A DNA stretch of 64,000 nucleotides from contig NZ_PPED02000002.1 in NCBI RefSeq assembly GCF_002899825.2, forward strand, positions 937,631 to 1,001,630, in the 5' to 3' direction. The stretch comes from Chryseobacterium phosphatilyticum (GTDB lineage Bacteria; Bacteroidota; Bacteroidia; Flavobacteriales; Weeksellaceae). Positions within the stretch are counted from its first letter, which is position 1. Each line of letters opens with the position of its first letter. Below the pieces are notes generated by a model. That model had not been told where the DNA came from. It was given only the letters and a program-made list of their open reading frames with translations, and ran no database searches. This document shows positions 37,274 through 46,339 of this stretch, piece by piece. A program made the translations under genes and the position numbers.

Positions 37274-38017
37274 TTATAGATTATGTTTATAATACTCTTC
37301 CATAAGGCTTTTTCGTTCTTTCGTTTCCAGATTGATGTATTCAAGTTTTTTATACTGACAGAATGATCCCATGTCTGTGTCGCCATTGATAAAAATACCT
37401 CCTGCCAAAATCACATACTTACAGGGGTAGCTCGTTTCTTTTACCAGTAATTCTATTCGTTCATCTATGGCTTCGTACATGATTTCTGTGGCTTCGAAAA
37501 TCTGATTTTCTGCACTCAGAATTCTGTTTTTATGATGAAGAAATATCTGTTCGATCGTATTCATCTGAAAATCCAATGAAGTTATATTGCCTTCAATAAT
37601 TTGCCCTGCAGCTAGTTTTCCTAATGCTCCTTTTGCTGCACCACAACATGCTGAATTATTGTTTTGTCCTATTCTGCTTATTTCTCCTATTTCTCCGTTT
37701 TTGGTGATTCCAATGTGAGGTGCATAGAAAATTATAACTGCTCCATCTTCGGGAACATGGTGCGCAAAAGCGCCCATTCCAGTAAGGCCGGCAAAGGGGA
37801 AGCCATCAAGTCCCCCTAAATGGAATGGACCTAGCATTTCATATGCTCTGGGTGGATATTGTATTGCATTCACATCATCACAACACATACTGTCCGCATG
37901 CATCAATTGATGAGGTTTCAATCTTAATTTTTCTTCAATTGTATCCAGTAGTCGATTGACTGTATCAATAGATGTTAAAGCTGTTGGATACCATTTTCTT
38001 ACAGATTCTATACTCAT
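37274..38017 (-). CDS. LCIB/C-family carbonic anhydrase-like protein
   Basis: A 247-residue soluble protein that I match to the LCIB/LCIC (theta-type) carbonic anhydrase family of algal CO2-concentrating systems and its bacterial relatives. Key blocks are SMCCDDVN (Cys45/Cys46, Asp47), PFHLGGLDGFPFAGLTGMGAFAHH in parts (residues 64-87, His86/His87), and APHIGITKNGEIGEISRIGQ followed by SACCGAA (Cys124/Cys125). Cys-His-Cys zinc ligands can be placed in these blocks. ATG 38017 gives the family-like start; the frame to 38053 adds 12 residues. It is the last gene after a K+-channel-like and a bestrophin gene. Confidence 0.78.
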   Translation of the reverse strand: MSIESVRKWYPTALTSIDTVNRLLDTIEEKLRLKPHQLMHADSMCCDDVNAIQYPPRAYEMLGPFHLGGLDGFPFAGLTGMGAFAHHVPEDGAVIIFYAPHIGITKNGEIGEISRIGQNNNSACCGAAKGALGKLAAGQIIEGNITSLDFQMNTIEQIFLHHKNRILSAENQIFEATEIMYEAIDERIELLVKETSYPCKYVILAGGIFINGDTDMGSFCQYKKLEYINLETKERKSLMEEYYKHNL

Positions 38018-38064
38018 AATTTTTGTTTTTATATATCTTTTATCATAGATCATTCTATGACTTT

Positions 38065-39081
38065 TTACATTAAAATATTATTGACAGGTTGTATGGCGGC
38101 GGGTAATTCTTTTTCACCCAGCATTTCGCGTAGGTCAATTTCTATGTTTCTGCTGATTTGTGTGATAGAAATATCATTTGCATTTCCTTCAAATGGGTTT
38201 TCTGTGCTTTCACCAATTTGTTCCAAAACCAAAAATACCCAACCTAACAATATGCTGAAAGGAATTGTAAGCCACACAATATTTTCTCCCAACTTCTCTG
38301 TCATTTTTGAAAACTCTCCTAAAAAACCTAAGGGAAGTAGAAAACAAAGAGCATTTGTAAAATATAGATTAATGCTGGAAAATTGACGTGGATAAGGGTA
38401 GTTTTTTATTCTTTCGCATTTTCCCTGTTGGTCATATAATTCTTTAAGCTGATTTTCTAATGCTGTATAATTGTATTCCGAAATCTTACCTTCTTCGTTT
38501 AATTTTCTTAATTGTGCAGATTGTAAAGAAATAATTTGGGTGGCCTTATTCTTCGTGGTAAGAATATACAACAGCTCTTCTTTATTGAGAAAAGCTTTCA
38601 GTTCGTCTTCAATGTTGGTCTCCCATTCGGGAACCTTATAGTACTTCAAATACTCCTTATTGTAACTCTTTGTTCTCACATGTTCCCAGCTCTTGATTTC
38701 CCTGAGCTGAAACCTTAAAGCAGTAAGCCAGGCAAAATGACGGTAAATAATCTCCTGATGTATTATTGTTTCTTCAACAGGAACGTTTGCCCTGATAAAG
38801 TCTTTTACAAAAATACCAAAACTACGGCTGTTGTTGATGATTGTGCCATAAATCTGACGGGCTTCCCAACTTCGGTTATATGTTTGAGTGTTTTTAAATC
38901 CTGAAATAAATGCTGCGGCGGTTCCAAGCAAGGCGACGGGAACCCATGGGATAGCTAGCCATTTCCAGTCCAGAAAATAAAATAATAAGGTAGGAATACT
39001 ACTTAAGATAAGCATTTTGTAAATTTTCTTCCTTGTCCATGGAATGAAATGGTAAAGCTTATAATGTGAACCTGTATTCAT
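38065..39081 (-). CDS. Bestrophin-family anion channel
   Basis: A 338-residue membrane protein of the bestrophin (RFP-TM) family, pentameric anion channels that pass chloride or bicarbonate. Diagnostic segments are the NRSWEARQIYG motif after the second TM helix (near residue 70) and the GESTENPFEGNANDI motif near residue 300. Four hydrophobic segments occur at about 25-60 and 230-285. It lies 6 bases after the K+-channel-like gene and 47 bases before the LCIB-like gene, so anion and bicarbonate handling may be linked. Bacterial homologues can also be cation-selective, so ion choice is open. Confidence 0.92.
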   Translation of the reverse strand: MNTGSHYKLYHFIPWTRKKIYKMLILSSIPTLLFYFLDWKWLAIPWVPVALLGTAAAFISGFKNTQTYNRSWEARQIYGTIINNSRSFGIFVKDFIRANVPVEETIIHQEIIYRHFAWLTALRFQLREIKSWEHVRTKSYNKEYLKYYKVPEWETNIEDELKAFLNKEELLYILTTKNKATQIISLQSAQLRKLNEEGKISEYNYTALENQLKELYDQQGKCERIKNYPYPRQFSSINLYFTNALCFLLPLGFLGEFSKMTEKLGENIVWLTIPFSILLGWVFLVLEQIGESTENPFEGNANDISITQISRNIEIDLREMLGEKELPAAIQPVNNILM

Positions 39082-39087
39082 AATAAA

Positions 39088-39789
39088 TTAATTTTTTGAA
39101 GAAAATTTACTGATTAAAATACCTACAAGTACCACTGTGTAGAATTGTCCGGCTATGCCTACAAAAGCAGTTATTAATTTTGTAACATGTGTATTAGGGG
39201 TGATGTCACCAAAACCTATACTGGTAAACGTTATGGAGCAGAAATAAACCAAATCTATAAAAGTGAGTGCAGGAGAGGATAGATCTACCCCTTTAAAAGA
39301 TGTAGAGTCATGATATTGAAAAAATTGTAATGAAAAAACTGAAATTTCAATGAGTAACATATACCCACATATTGAGGCGGAAATAATATCCGTATTGATA
39401 TAGCCTGGTTTTATAAGGAATCGCAGAACCTCCATAAACAAAAAACAGAAGAATACTACATAATTAATGTTCAGAAATGCAAAATACCATGTGAAATCCT
39501 TAAAAAATGGAATGCCGATGGGTAATAATAGAATGACAATAAAATGTAGATTTCTGAACCAATGCCTCCAACTATGTTTTCCTGTAAATAAGAAAATAGA
39601 TCCTAAACCTAAAATCAACATGTTGATGGGCCATATTATGCGGGTGTAAAACCCCATGTCTGTAAGGAATATTCCTACAAATAAATGTTGCAACAAGGCG
39701 AATAAGAGAATTTCATATTTTCTTTCCTGTAGCTTTTTTTCAATCACTTTCACAAAGCTGTGCTTTTGTACCGGATTTTCATTGTGCAT
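39088..39789 (-). CDS. Two-TM-pore potassium-channel-like protein
   Basis: A 233-residue membrane protein with about six hydrophobic helices, the last two flanking a pore loop with the selectivity filter TSIGFGD (about residues 194-200). This is the ion-channel-2 (KcsA/TWIK) pore. A cytoplasmic RCK or cyclic-nucleotide domain is absent. It is first in an operon with the bestrophin (6-base gap) and LCIB-like genes. It may balance charge during anion flux, which is inference. Confidence 0.88.
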   Translation of the reverse strand: MHNENPVQKHSFVKVIEKKLQERKYEILLFALLQHLFVGIFLTDMGFYTRIIWPINMLILGLGSIFLFTGKHSWRHWFRNLHFIVILLLPIGIPFFKDFTWYFAFLNINYVVFFCFLFMEVLRFLIKPGYINTDIISASICGYMLLIEISVFSLQFFQYHDSTSFKGVDLSSPALTFIDLVYFCSITFTSIGFGDITPNTHVTKLITAFVGIAGQFYTVVLVGILISKFSSKN

Positions 39790-39994
39790 TTTTTTCTTTA
39801 CTGTTTAATATCAGTGAAATACAAAAATGAACTATAAAAACAAGAATAACATGGTGAGTTTTTCTGAATTTTTCAATCGTGAAATTTTTACATTTTTGAA
39901 TTGAAAAAAATGCATAAACATGATGAGAAAAATAATTACAAGAATTAAAGTTTCTGCTATATATTATTTTTTTGAATATGAGGAAAAGAGATTT

Positions 39995-40432
39995 TTATAT
40001 TACGAATAAGAAACCATAAAGATTAAATAAAGCATGGAAGAATACTGTTAAAATGAAGCTGTATTTGGGAGTATGCCTGAAATAATGAATGTAAAGATTA
40101 TTCAGTATTATTCCTCCAAAAAATGTCATAATGATATATAGCCAATTATAATAATGCATTGAGGCAAAAATTAGACTCATTATAAGTATACAAAGTGATT
40201 TGTTTTTAATCATCATCACCTTTGTTAAAAGCATATAAGGAAGATATTGAAATACTAAGGTTTCTATAAAAGGAGCAATGAAGATTGCAATAAAACTTAA
40301 CTCATGTTTTGAAATATTTTGATTTTGATTTACGTCAAAATGTACATATGAATTATTGATATAATAAAAAAAATATCCGTTCAGTACTGCGAGAGCAAAT
40401 GAAATTATAAAAAAAATAATGAGCTTTTTCAT
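39995..40432 (-). CDS. CPBP-type intramembrane protease relative
   Basis: A 145-residue protein with about four TM helices and the three polar blocks of the CPBP (Rce1/Abi) family: APFIETLVFQ (the usual EExxxR reads E-T...Q here), FASMHYYNW, and FFHALFNLYGF. The family normally has EE and R in the first block, so this copy may be weakly active or a non-proteolytic variant. It lies inside the tRNA-Phe-bounded islet, 205 bases upstream of the channel gene and possibly a separate transcript. Some relatives process peptides or give bacteriocin self-immunity; no such link is shown here. Confidence 0.65.
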   Translation of the reverse strand: MKKLIIFFIISFALAVLNGYFFYYINNSYVHFDVNQNQNISKHELSFIAIFIAPFIETLVFQYLPYMLLTKVMMIKNKSLCILIMSLIFASMHYYNWLYIIMTFFGGIILNNLYIHYFRHTPKYSFILTVFFHALFNLYGFLFVI

Positions 40433-40523
40433 CCGTTAAAATGCTGTCTTATCATAAAAGATAGTGACTTTATACTTGATCCTGTCTTCTTTAATTTTTT
40501 ATATGAATTATGTTTTAATGCAA

Positions 40524-40551
40524 CAAAAAAACCTCTAAACTGAATTAGAGG
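40524..40551 (-). terminator. Terminator of the second tRNA-Phe gene
   Basis: A perfect 8-bp stem (40531-40538 with 40544-40551) and a T run on the minus strand. It is the counterpart of the element at 36943-36971. Confidence 0.85.
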
Positions 40552-40559
40552 TTTTCAAG

Positions 40560-40632
40560 TGGTTTCTCCAGGAATCGAACCAGGGACACATGGATTTTCA
40601 ATCCATTGCTCTACCAACTGAGCTAAGAAACC
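40560..40632 (-). tRNA. tRNA-Phe (GAA), copy 2
   Basis: Identical over all 73 nt to copy 1 at 36979-37051, 3581 bases away in the same orientation. Anticodon GAA, no encoded CCA. Confidence 0.96.
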
Positions 40633-40674
40633 ATTATATTTTTGTTTGACTTACTTCGTTGTTTTAAAGTGATG

Positions 40675-40682
40675 CAAAAGTA
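40675..40682 (-). promoter_or_regulatory. -7 element of tRNA-Phe copy 2
   Basis: TACTTTTG on the minus strand at the same distance from the tRNA as in copy 1; sequence similarity between the copies ends here. Confidence 0.55.
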
Positions 40683-40741
40683 GTAAGTTTTAGTATACAA
40701 AGCAAGTATTCATCGTGCTTTTTTTGAATAAAACTAAAAAC

Positions 40742-42583
40742 TTACTGATTTTCAGCTGGATTATTTTCCTGTTCCTTTCTGATTTGATCACTCATTTCTT
40801 CTAACACAGGTTTTATCGTGCTTTCCGGAAGATCACTAATCCTTATATACATCAATCCATCAATTGCATCATTGAAATTAGGATCAACATTAAAAGCAAT
40901 TACTTTAGCGTTCTGCTTGATGTATTTTTTAATCAAGACGGGAAGTCTTAATTCGGGTTCCAGGTCGTCAATGATTTTATCAAGCTTATTGAGGTCAGAC
41001 TCCATCTCTTCAAAGAAGATGTTCTTATCTCTGTCACGAAGTTTTACCTTATATTCATTTCTTGGAGTAATATATTGAGCCACGGCAGAATCAAAATAAT
41101 TTGAACGCATAAACTCAATCATTAAAGATTTTGAAAATTCTGAAAACTTATTGGAAATACTTACTCCTCCCATCAGGAATTTGTGGTCAGGATTTCTCAG
41201 GCAGACATGTACAATCCCTCTCCATAAAAGGAATAAAGGAAGTGGTTTTTGCTGATATTCCTGGCAGATATAGGCACGCCCCATTTCGATCACCTTTTTA
41301 AAGAAAGGGTGGATGTCCTGCTCAAATTCGAATAAAGAACTTGTGTAAAATCCTTTAATACCATATTTCTTCATGACCTCTCTTCCAAGAGCCATTCTGT
41401 AAGCTCCTGCGAGTTTCTTTTCACCATTATCCCAAAGGAAAAGATGGTGGTAATGCTTATCATATTCATCCAGGTCAAACGGTAGGTTACTTCCTTCACC
41501 TACCGCACGGAAAGTCAATTCTCTCTGGCGCCCGATTTCCCTCATGATAGAAGGGATTTCTTCGTAGGTTGTAAAGTAAATCTCATAATTTCCGTTACTG
41601 AATAACATCTTGTCTGTCCCTCTCAGTTTATTGACATCCTGAATGATGTCTTCAATAGGAGTTTCATCAATAATATTCTGAACAATATTTTCCTCTTTTA
41701 ACAAAGGGAATTTTACTGATAAATTCTGAAGATTGATGCTTTGTGCAAGGGATTTCCTCTTTTCATAGTAAGATTTCATCATATACACCTTGCGTTTCAG
41801 GAATTCCCCCAATTCTTCAATGGTTTCCATTTCATCCATTGCCTTTACAGTAATCGGCCGTCCGATTCTGATTCTGATAGGCTTTTCCCTGTCATTCATC
41901 ATTTCTGCAGGAAGCATCAGGGTTTGTAAGTTAGGATGAAGTTTTGAAATCTGATAAAACAAGCGACTGTTCTTAGCATGAAAATACATAGGAACTACCG
42001 GCACTTTAGCCATTCTGATGAGCTTAAGTGCCGTTTTTTCCCATTCTTTATCTAAGATTTCTCCGTAAGGATTATTCTTATTGGAAACTTCTCCTGCCGG
42101 GAAAATACCTACGCAACCTCCATTCTGTAAATGCTTTAGAGTTTCACGCATTCCTGAAGAGCTGCTGTAAGCATCTTTTCGGTTTTCAAAAGGATTTACA
42201 GCAATTACATACGGAGCCATGGGTTGTATTTTATCCAAAAGGAAATTCCCCATCACCTTGAAATCTGGACGTACTTCTGTCAGGATCTTACACATCAGGA
42301 TTCCGTCAATAGCACCCAGAGGGTGGTTGGAAACCAGAATAAAAGGTCCTGTTTTAGGAATCTTTGCCAAATCTTCTTCAAAAGCGACATAGCTTAGGTT
42401 CCTTTCTCTTACAAATGAGTCGAAAAAGTCTTTGCCTTCCTTATCTTTTAGTTTGTCGTATAGTCTATTTACTTCATTTATTTTAGCAATGCTCATCACA
42501 GCAGATGCTACCGGGTTCTTGAGGAACCCAATTTTACTTAAGCCGGAAGCTTTGATCAGATCGTTTTTCGAAATTAAACTCAT
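40742..42583 (-). CDS. Bifunctional acyltransferase, OlsF-like (PlsC domain plus OlsB/GNAT-type domain)
   Basis: A 613-residue protein in two halves. The N-terminal half is a lysophospholipid-type O-acyltransferase with the HxxxxD motif in SNHPLGAIDG (near residue 87) and the FPAGEVS block. The C-terminal half (about 320-540) matches the OlsB/GNAT-related N-acyltransferase of amino-lipid synthesis (GAYRMALGREVMKKYGIKGFY, read in parts; MGRAYICQEYQ). This fusion resembles OlsF, reported in Serratia and Flavobacterium to make ornithine lipids from ornithine and acyl chains. The amino acid used here cannot be told. It follows the aspartate kinase gene by 22 bases. Confidence 0.82.
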   Translation of the reverse strand: MSLISKNDLIKASGLSKIGFLKNPVASAVMSIAKINEVNRLYDKLKDKEGKDFFDSFVRERNLSYVAFEEDLAKIPKTGPFILVSNHPLGAIDGILMCKILTEVRPDFKVMGNFLLDKIQPMAPYVIAVNPFENRKDAYSSSSGMRETLKHLQNGGCVGIFPAGEVSNKNNPYGEILDKEWEKTALKLIRMAKVPVVPMYFHAKNSRLFYQISKLHPNLQTLMLPAEMMNDREKPIRIRIGRPITVKAMDEMETIEELGEFLKRKVYMMKSYYEKRKSLAQSINLQNLSVKFPLLKEENIVQNIIDETPIEDIIQDVNKLRGTDKMLFSNGNYEIYFTTYEEIPSIMREIGRQRELTFRAVGEGSNLPFDLDEYDKHYHHLFLWDNGEKKLAGAYRMALGREVMKKYGIKGFYTSSLFEFEQDIHPFFKKVIEMGRAYICQEYQQKPLPLFLLWRGIVHVCLRNPDHKFLMGGVSISNKFSEFSKSLMIEFMRSNYFDSAVAQYITPRNEYKVKLRDRDKNIFFEEMESDLNKLDKIIDDLEPELRLPVLIKKYIKQNAKVIAFNVDPNFNDAIDGLMYIRISDLPESTIKPVLEEMSDQIRKEQENNPAENQ

Positions 42584-42605
42584 GTGTGTTTAGTCGCAAT
42601 TAATA

Positions 42606-43844
42606 TTATTGTGTTACCATTTGAAGAGTATTTTTAGAAATTTGCTCTAATAATACATTTTTTCCATGGTAAAACTTGTCAATGTGATCCATCTTCGCAT
42701 TTCTTACTGTGAATAAAGATACATTTTTAATTGCTTCGGTTTTAAAAATTTTTTGAAGCTCTTCGTTAAGCTCTTCGATATGGTTAAATTTATCCTCCAG
42801 ACATAAAGCTAATGAAATAGCGGAATTCTGCATCAGGGAAACTTTGATTTTGTATTTAGATAAATATCCGAAAATCAAACTCATATGATCTTCTGCGATA
42901 AAAGAAAAGTCTCTTGTCGAGATTTTTAATAATGCCTGGTCTTCTTTTAAAATATAAGATTCTTCCTGCTGGTTTTTTTCTGAAGCACCTACTTTGGTCC
43001 CTTCTTTAGTAGGATCTACAAAAGATTTTACGTAAAAAGGAATATTTTTTTGTTGTAACGGCTGTAATGTTTTTGGATGGATGACACTTGCACCATAATA
43101 GGCCATTTCAATTGCTTCTTCGTAAGAAATATGAGAAAGAAGAGAGACATCACTGAACTTTCTGGGATCCCCTGTCATTACTCCCGGTACATCTTTCCAG
43201 ATGGTCATGGCTTCGGCATTCAGGCAATAGGCAAAAATAGCTGCAGAATAATCGGAGCCTTCTCTTCCTAATGTCACCGTAAAGTTGTTTTCGTCAGACC
43301 CAATGAACCCTTGTGTTACATAACAGATTTCCGGATTAAGATTTGAGATAAATTCTTCAGTCCTTGTCCAGTCTACTGACCCTTCTCTGTATGAATTGTC
43401 CGTTTTAACGTAATCTCTTGCATCCAGCCATTGATTTACAAATTGAATCTCATTCAGGTACTCACTTACAATTTTAGTAGAAATCATTTCTCCACAACTT
43501 ACTACCTGATCATACACAAAGTTGTAGTTCGGGGACTTGTTTCTTCTTAAAAAAGAATCAATATCATCAAAAAAAAGATTGATTTCCGCAAAAACAGCAT
43601 GATTTTCAGGGAAAAGTCCTTCTGCAATCTCAATGTGTTTTCGTTTTATCTTTTCAATCTCGGTTTGATAGTTATCCTTTTTGAAATAAAGTTCCACAAC
43701 TTTTTCCAATTCATTTGTCGTCTTGCCCATTGCTGAAATTACCAGCAAACATTTAGCAAATCCCTGGCTTTTTAATACCATAGACACATTCTTCACACTC
43801 TCGGCGTCTTTTACAGACGCTCCACCAAACTTGAAAATTTTCAT
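42606..43844 (-). CDS. lysC: Aspartate kinase (monofunctional)
   Basis: A 412-residue amino-acid kinase that phosphorylates aspartate, the first step toward lysine, threonine and methionine. The N-terminal KFGGASVKDAESV and the ATP/aspartate region VTLGREGSDYSAAIFA are typical. AYYGASVIHPKTLQPL follows, and the C-terminal 130 residues form a tandem ACT region for feedback control. No homoserine dehydrogenase domain is attached. The acyltransferase gene follows closely on the same strand, an odd but plausible operon pair. Confidence 0.92.
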   Translation of the reverse strand: MKIFKFGGASVKDAESVKNVSMVLKSQGFAKCLLVISAMGKTTNELEKVVELYFKKDNYQTEIEKIKRKHIEIAEGLFPENHAVFAEINLFFDDIDSFLRRNKSPNYNFVYDQVVSCGEMISTKIVSEYLNEIQFVNQWLDARDYVKTDNSYREGSVDWTRTEEFISNLNPEICYVTQGFIGSDENNFTVTLGREGSDYSAAIFAYCLNAEAMTIWKDVPGVMTGDPRKFSDVSLLSHISYEEAIEMAYYGASVIHPKTLQPLQQKNIPFYVKSFVDPTKEGTKVGASEKNQQEESYILKEDQALLKISTRDFSFIAEDHMSLIFGYLSKYKIKVSLMQNSAISLALCLEDKFNHIEELNEELQKIFKTEAIKNVSLFTVRNAKMDHIDKFYHGKNVLLEQISKNTLQMVTQ

Positions 43845-44304
43845 TAAATTGTTAAAAATAAAATTGTTAGATAAAAATTACATGAGTTTTTTACGGACGT
43901 CAAAATTATAAATTTACAACGAGATATGAAATAGTCAACCAATCTGATGGAATTAAGATTTCCTTAAAATATGATGCTTACTATTTGGATTATATTTCTT
44001 TTTGGGTGTAACTTATTGTATTTAAGTAGGTTGTGTGATCGTGTTTTGATGTTTATACTTAATTGTGATTTCAATTTTAATGATATAAAACAGATGGTTT
44101 CTGCTTCCGTCAATTTTGAACACGATAGATTATGTTTCATCAGCCCGGGATAAGTATTTGGGGTCAGTAATGGCAGGTTTATATTTCGTATTATGTTGTT
44201 TTTTGATTGTATTTGATTGAAATACAGTGCTTAGTGTCTTTTATAATTAAATTTTCTTAATGTGATAAATTTTCCGAAATTTGGGAAAACATAAAAAGTA
44301 AAAT
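43845..44304. other. 460-base intergenic gap without a recognised gene
   Basis: AT-rich spacer between the divergent aspartate kinase and fbp genes. It has a 60-codon open frame (43971-44153), but composition and start context do not support a gene. No RNA gene, strong hairpin or clear TAnnTTTG promoter was found. Confidence 0.5.
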
Positions 44305-45321
44305 ATGTCAAATCAACCATTACAGACTTTAGGGGAATTTCTTATTGATAAACAGGACGATTTTCAGTATTCAACAGGTGAATTTTCTCGTCTTCTAAGT
44401 GCAATAAGATTGGCTTCGAAAGTGGTAAACAGAGAAGTAAATAAAGCTGGAATTGTAGATATTACCGGAGCTGCAGGAAACCAGAATGTTCAAGGTGAAG
44501 AACAGCAAAAACTTGATGTAATCGCTAATGAAATTTTTATTACGGCTTTGTCTCAAAGAGAGGTTGTTTGTGGTATTGCTTCAGAAGAAAACGATGACTT
44601 CATTGATATCAAATGTGGTGAAAATGGCCATTTAAGTAAATATGTAGTGTTGATCGACCCTTTGGATGGATCTTCAAACATTGATGTGAATGTTTCTGTA
44701 GGAACCATTTTCTCTATCTACAGAAGAGTTTCTGAACCGGGAACTCCTGTTCAGCTTGAGGATTTCTTACAAAAAGGAGTTAATCAGATCGCTGCAGGAT
44801 ATGTGATCTATGGTTCTTCTACGATGATCGTTTATACGACAGGAAACGGAGTAAACGGATTTACGCTTGACCCGTCTTTAGGAACATACTATCTTTCTCA
44901 TCCCAATATGACTTTCCCAAAAACAGGAAAAATATATTCCATTAATGAAGGAAACTATATCAAATTTCCTCAAGGAGTAAAAAATTACCTTAAATATTGT
45001 CAGATGGAAGAAGGAGACCGTCCTTATACTTCCAGATATATTGGCTCTCTGGTAGCAGATTTCCACAGGAATATGTTGAAGGGTGGGATTTATATTTATC
45101 CTTCTTATTCTCAGGCTCCTAACGGTAAATTGAGATTGTTATACGAGTGTAATCCTATGGCATTCCTTGCGGAACAGGCAGGAGGAAAAGCTACAGATGG
45201 TTTCAGAAGAATTTTGGAAGTAGAACCTACTGAACTTCACCAGAGAATTCCTTTTTTCTGTGGAAGTATTGATATGGTGGAGAAAGCTGAAGAATTTATG
45301 CGTATAGACAGTGTAAAATAA
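44305..45321 (+). CDS. fbp: Fructose-1,6-bisphosphatase, class I
   Basis: A 338-residue gluconeogenic enzyme that hydrolyses fructose-1,6-bisphosphate to fructose-6-phosphate. The metal site [18 protein letters not shown] (near residues 115-130), SEENDD upstream, and the substrate-side [17 protein letters not shown] and GGKATDG blocks mark class I. Length is standard. The next gene, menC, starts at the base after the fbp stop codon, so the two are translationally linked even though their pathways differ. Confidence 0.95.
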   Translation: MSNQPLQTLGEFLIDKQDDFQYSTGEFSRLLSAIRLASKVVNREVNKAGIVDITGAAGNQNVQGEEQQKLDVIANEIFITALSQREVVCGIASEENDDFIDIKCGENGHLSKYVVLIDPLDGSSNIDVNVSVGTIFSIYRRVSEPGTPVQLEDFLQKGVNQIAAGYVIYGSSTMIVYTTGNGVNGFTLDPSLGTYYLSHPNMTFPKTGKIYSINEGNYIKFPQGVKNYLKYCQMEEGDRPYTSRYIGSLVADFHRNMLKGGIYIYPSYSQAPNGKLRLLYECNPMAFLAEQAGGKATDGFRRILEVEPTELHQRIPFFCGSIDMVEKAEEFMRIDSVK

Positions 45322-46326
45322 ATGAAAGCATCATATAACAGATACTTATTAGAATTCAAACGCCCGAGTGGAACATCTCGAGGCGTTTTGCTTGATAAGG
45401 AAACTTTCATTCTTGAAATTTCAGAGAACGGAAGAAAGGGGGTAGGTGAATGTGCTATTTTCAGAGGATTGAGTTTTGATGACAGGTTAGACTATGAAGA
45501 TCGCCTGAAATGGCTTTGTGAAAATATTGAGAAAGAACCTTATTATTTAAAAGATGAATTAAAAGAATTTCCTTCTATCTGGTTTGGTTATGAACAGGCA
45601 ATTTTAAATCTGAAATATGGTGATAGTCTCTATTTTCCAAGTGAATTTACTGAAGGAAAAGCTGCCATTACAATCAATGGTCTGATCTGGATGGGAGATA
45701 TCGGATATATGGAAGAGCAGATCCAGGACAAGCTGGAAATGGGTTTTCATTGTATTAAGCTAAAAATTGGAGTCAACTGGAAGGAAGAGTATGTGGTTCT
45801 TCAAAAGTTAAGAAACAAATTTTCTAAAACTCAATTAGAGCTGCGTGTAGATGCTAATGGAGGGTTTAACAAGAAGGAAGCAACAGATGTTTTGCAGCAG
45901 TTGGCTGATTTAGATATTCATTCTATTGAGCAACCTATCAGGGCCGGAAACTGGGATGATATGGCTGAATTATGTGCCACAACCCCGACCCCTATTGCAT
46001 TGGATGAAGAATTGATCGGGATTATCAATTCTGAAGAAAAGAAAAAGCTGCTGCAGAGAATAAACCCTCAATATATCATTTTGAAACCTGCATTAGTAGG
46101 AGGCTTTTCCGGATCTGATGAATGGATTTCTCTTGCCGAACAACAAAATATTGGCTGGTGGATTACTTCTGCACTGGAAAGTAATATAGGTCTGAATGCC
46201 ATTGCTCAGTATACTTTCACAAAAAAAAGCCCGATGCCACAAGGATTAGGCACCGGAGCTTTATTTGTAAATAATTTTGAATCAAGTTTAGATCTTCGTA
46301 ATGAGCTGCTATGGTTCAAAATGTAA
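45322..46326 (+). CDS. menC: o-Succinylbenzoate synthase (enolase superfamily)
   Basis: A 334-residue dehydratase of menaquinone synthesis (SHCHC to o-succinylbenzoate). Enolase-superfamily landmarks are intact: the catalytic lysine pair in IKLKIG, metal ligands in VDANGGFN, IEQPIR and LDEEL, the second lysine in ILKPALVGG, and SALESNIGL with QGLGTGALF at the end. A dipeptide epimerase is the main alternative in this superfamily; the SALES and GLGTG segments favour MenC. It has no other men gene beside it in this window. Confidence 0.88.
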   Translation: MKASYNRYLLEFKRPSGTSRGVLLDKETFILEISENGRKGVGECAIFRGLSFDDRLDYEDRLKWLCENIEKEPYYLKDELKEFPSIWFGYEQAILNLKYGDSLYFPSEFTEGKAAITINGLIWMGDIGYMEEQIQDKLEMGFHCIKLKIGVNWKEEYVVLQKLRNKFSKTQLELRVDANGGFNKKEATDVLQQLADLDIHSIEQPIRAGNWDDMAELCATTPTPIALDEELIGIINSEEKKKLLQRINPQYIILKPALVGGFSGSDEWISLAEQQNIGWWITSALESNIGLNAIAQYTFTKKSPMPQGLGTGALFVNNFESSLDLRNELLWFKM

Positions 46327-46339
46327 TGAAAAATTAAGA

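Larger units (their letters stand above)
36936..40682. repeat. Direct repeat of about 165 bp (tRNA-Phe unit) bounding a 3.6 kb islet
   Basis: The blocks 36936-37101 and about 40514-40682 each hold terminator, tRNA-Phe and promoter, and differ by only a few bases (36954 C vs 40535 T in the terminator stem; 36975 A vs 40556 C; a small indel at the far end). The four genes between them have no repeat. No integrase or transposase lies inside. Recombination between the repeats would delete the islet and leave one intact tRNA gene. Confidence 0.85.

Noticed and set aside
36936..40682. A full integrative element with its own integrase at the tRNA-Phe repeats.
   Set aside because: No integrase, transposase or recombination directionality gene is present between the repeats; only the duplicated tRNA unit and four cargo genes are seen.
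43971..44153. A 60-codon frame in the gap before fbp.
   Set aside because: Its composition is not protein-like, it has no ribosome-binding context, and it lies in AT-rich sequence where such frames arise by chance.
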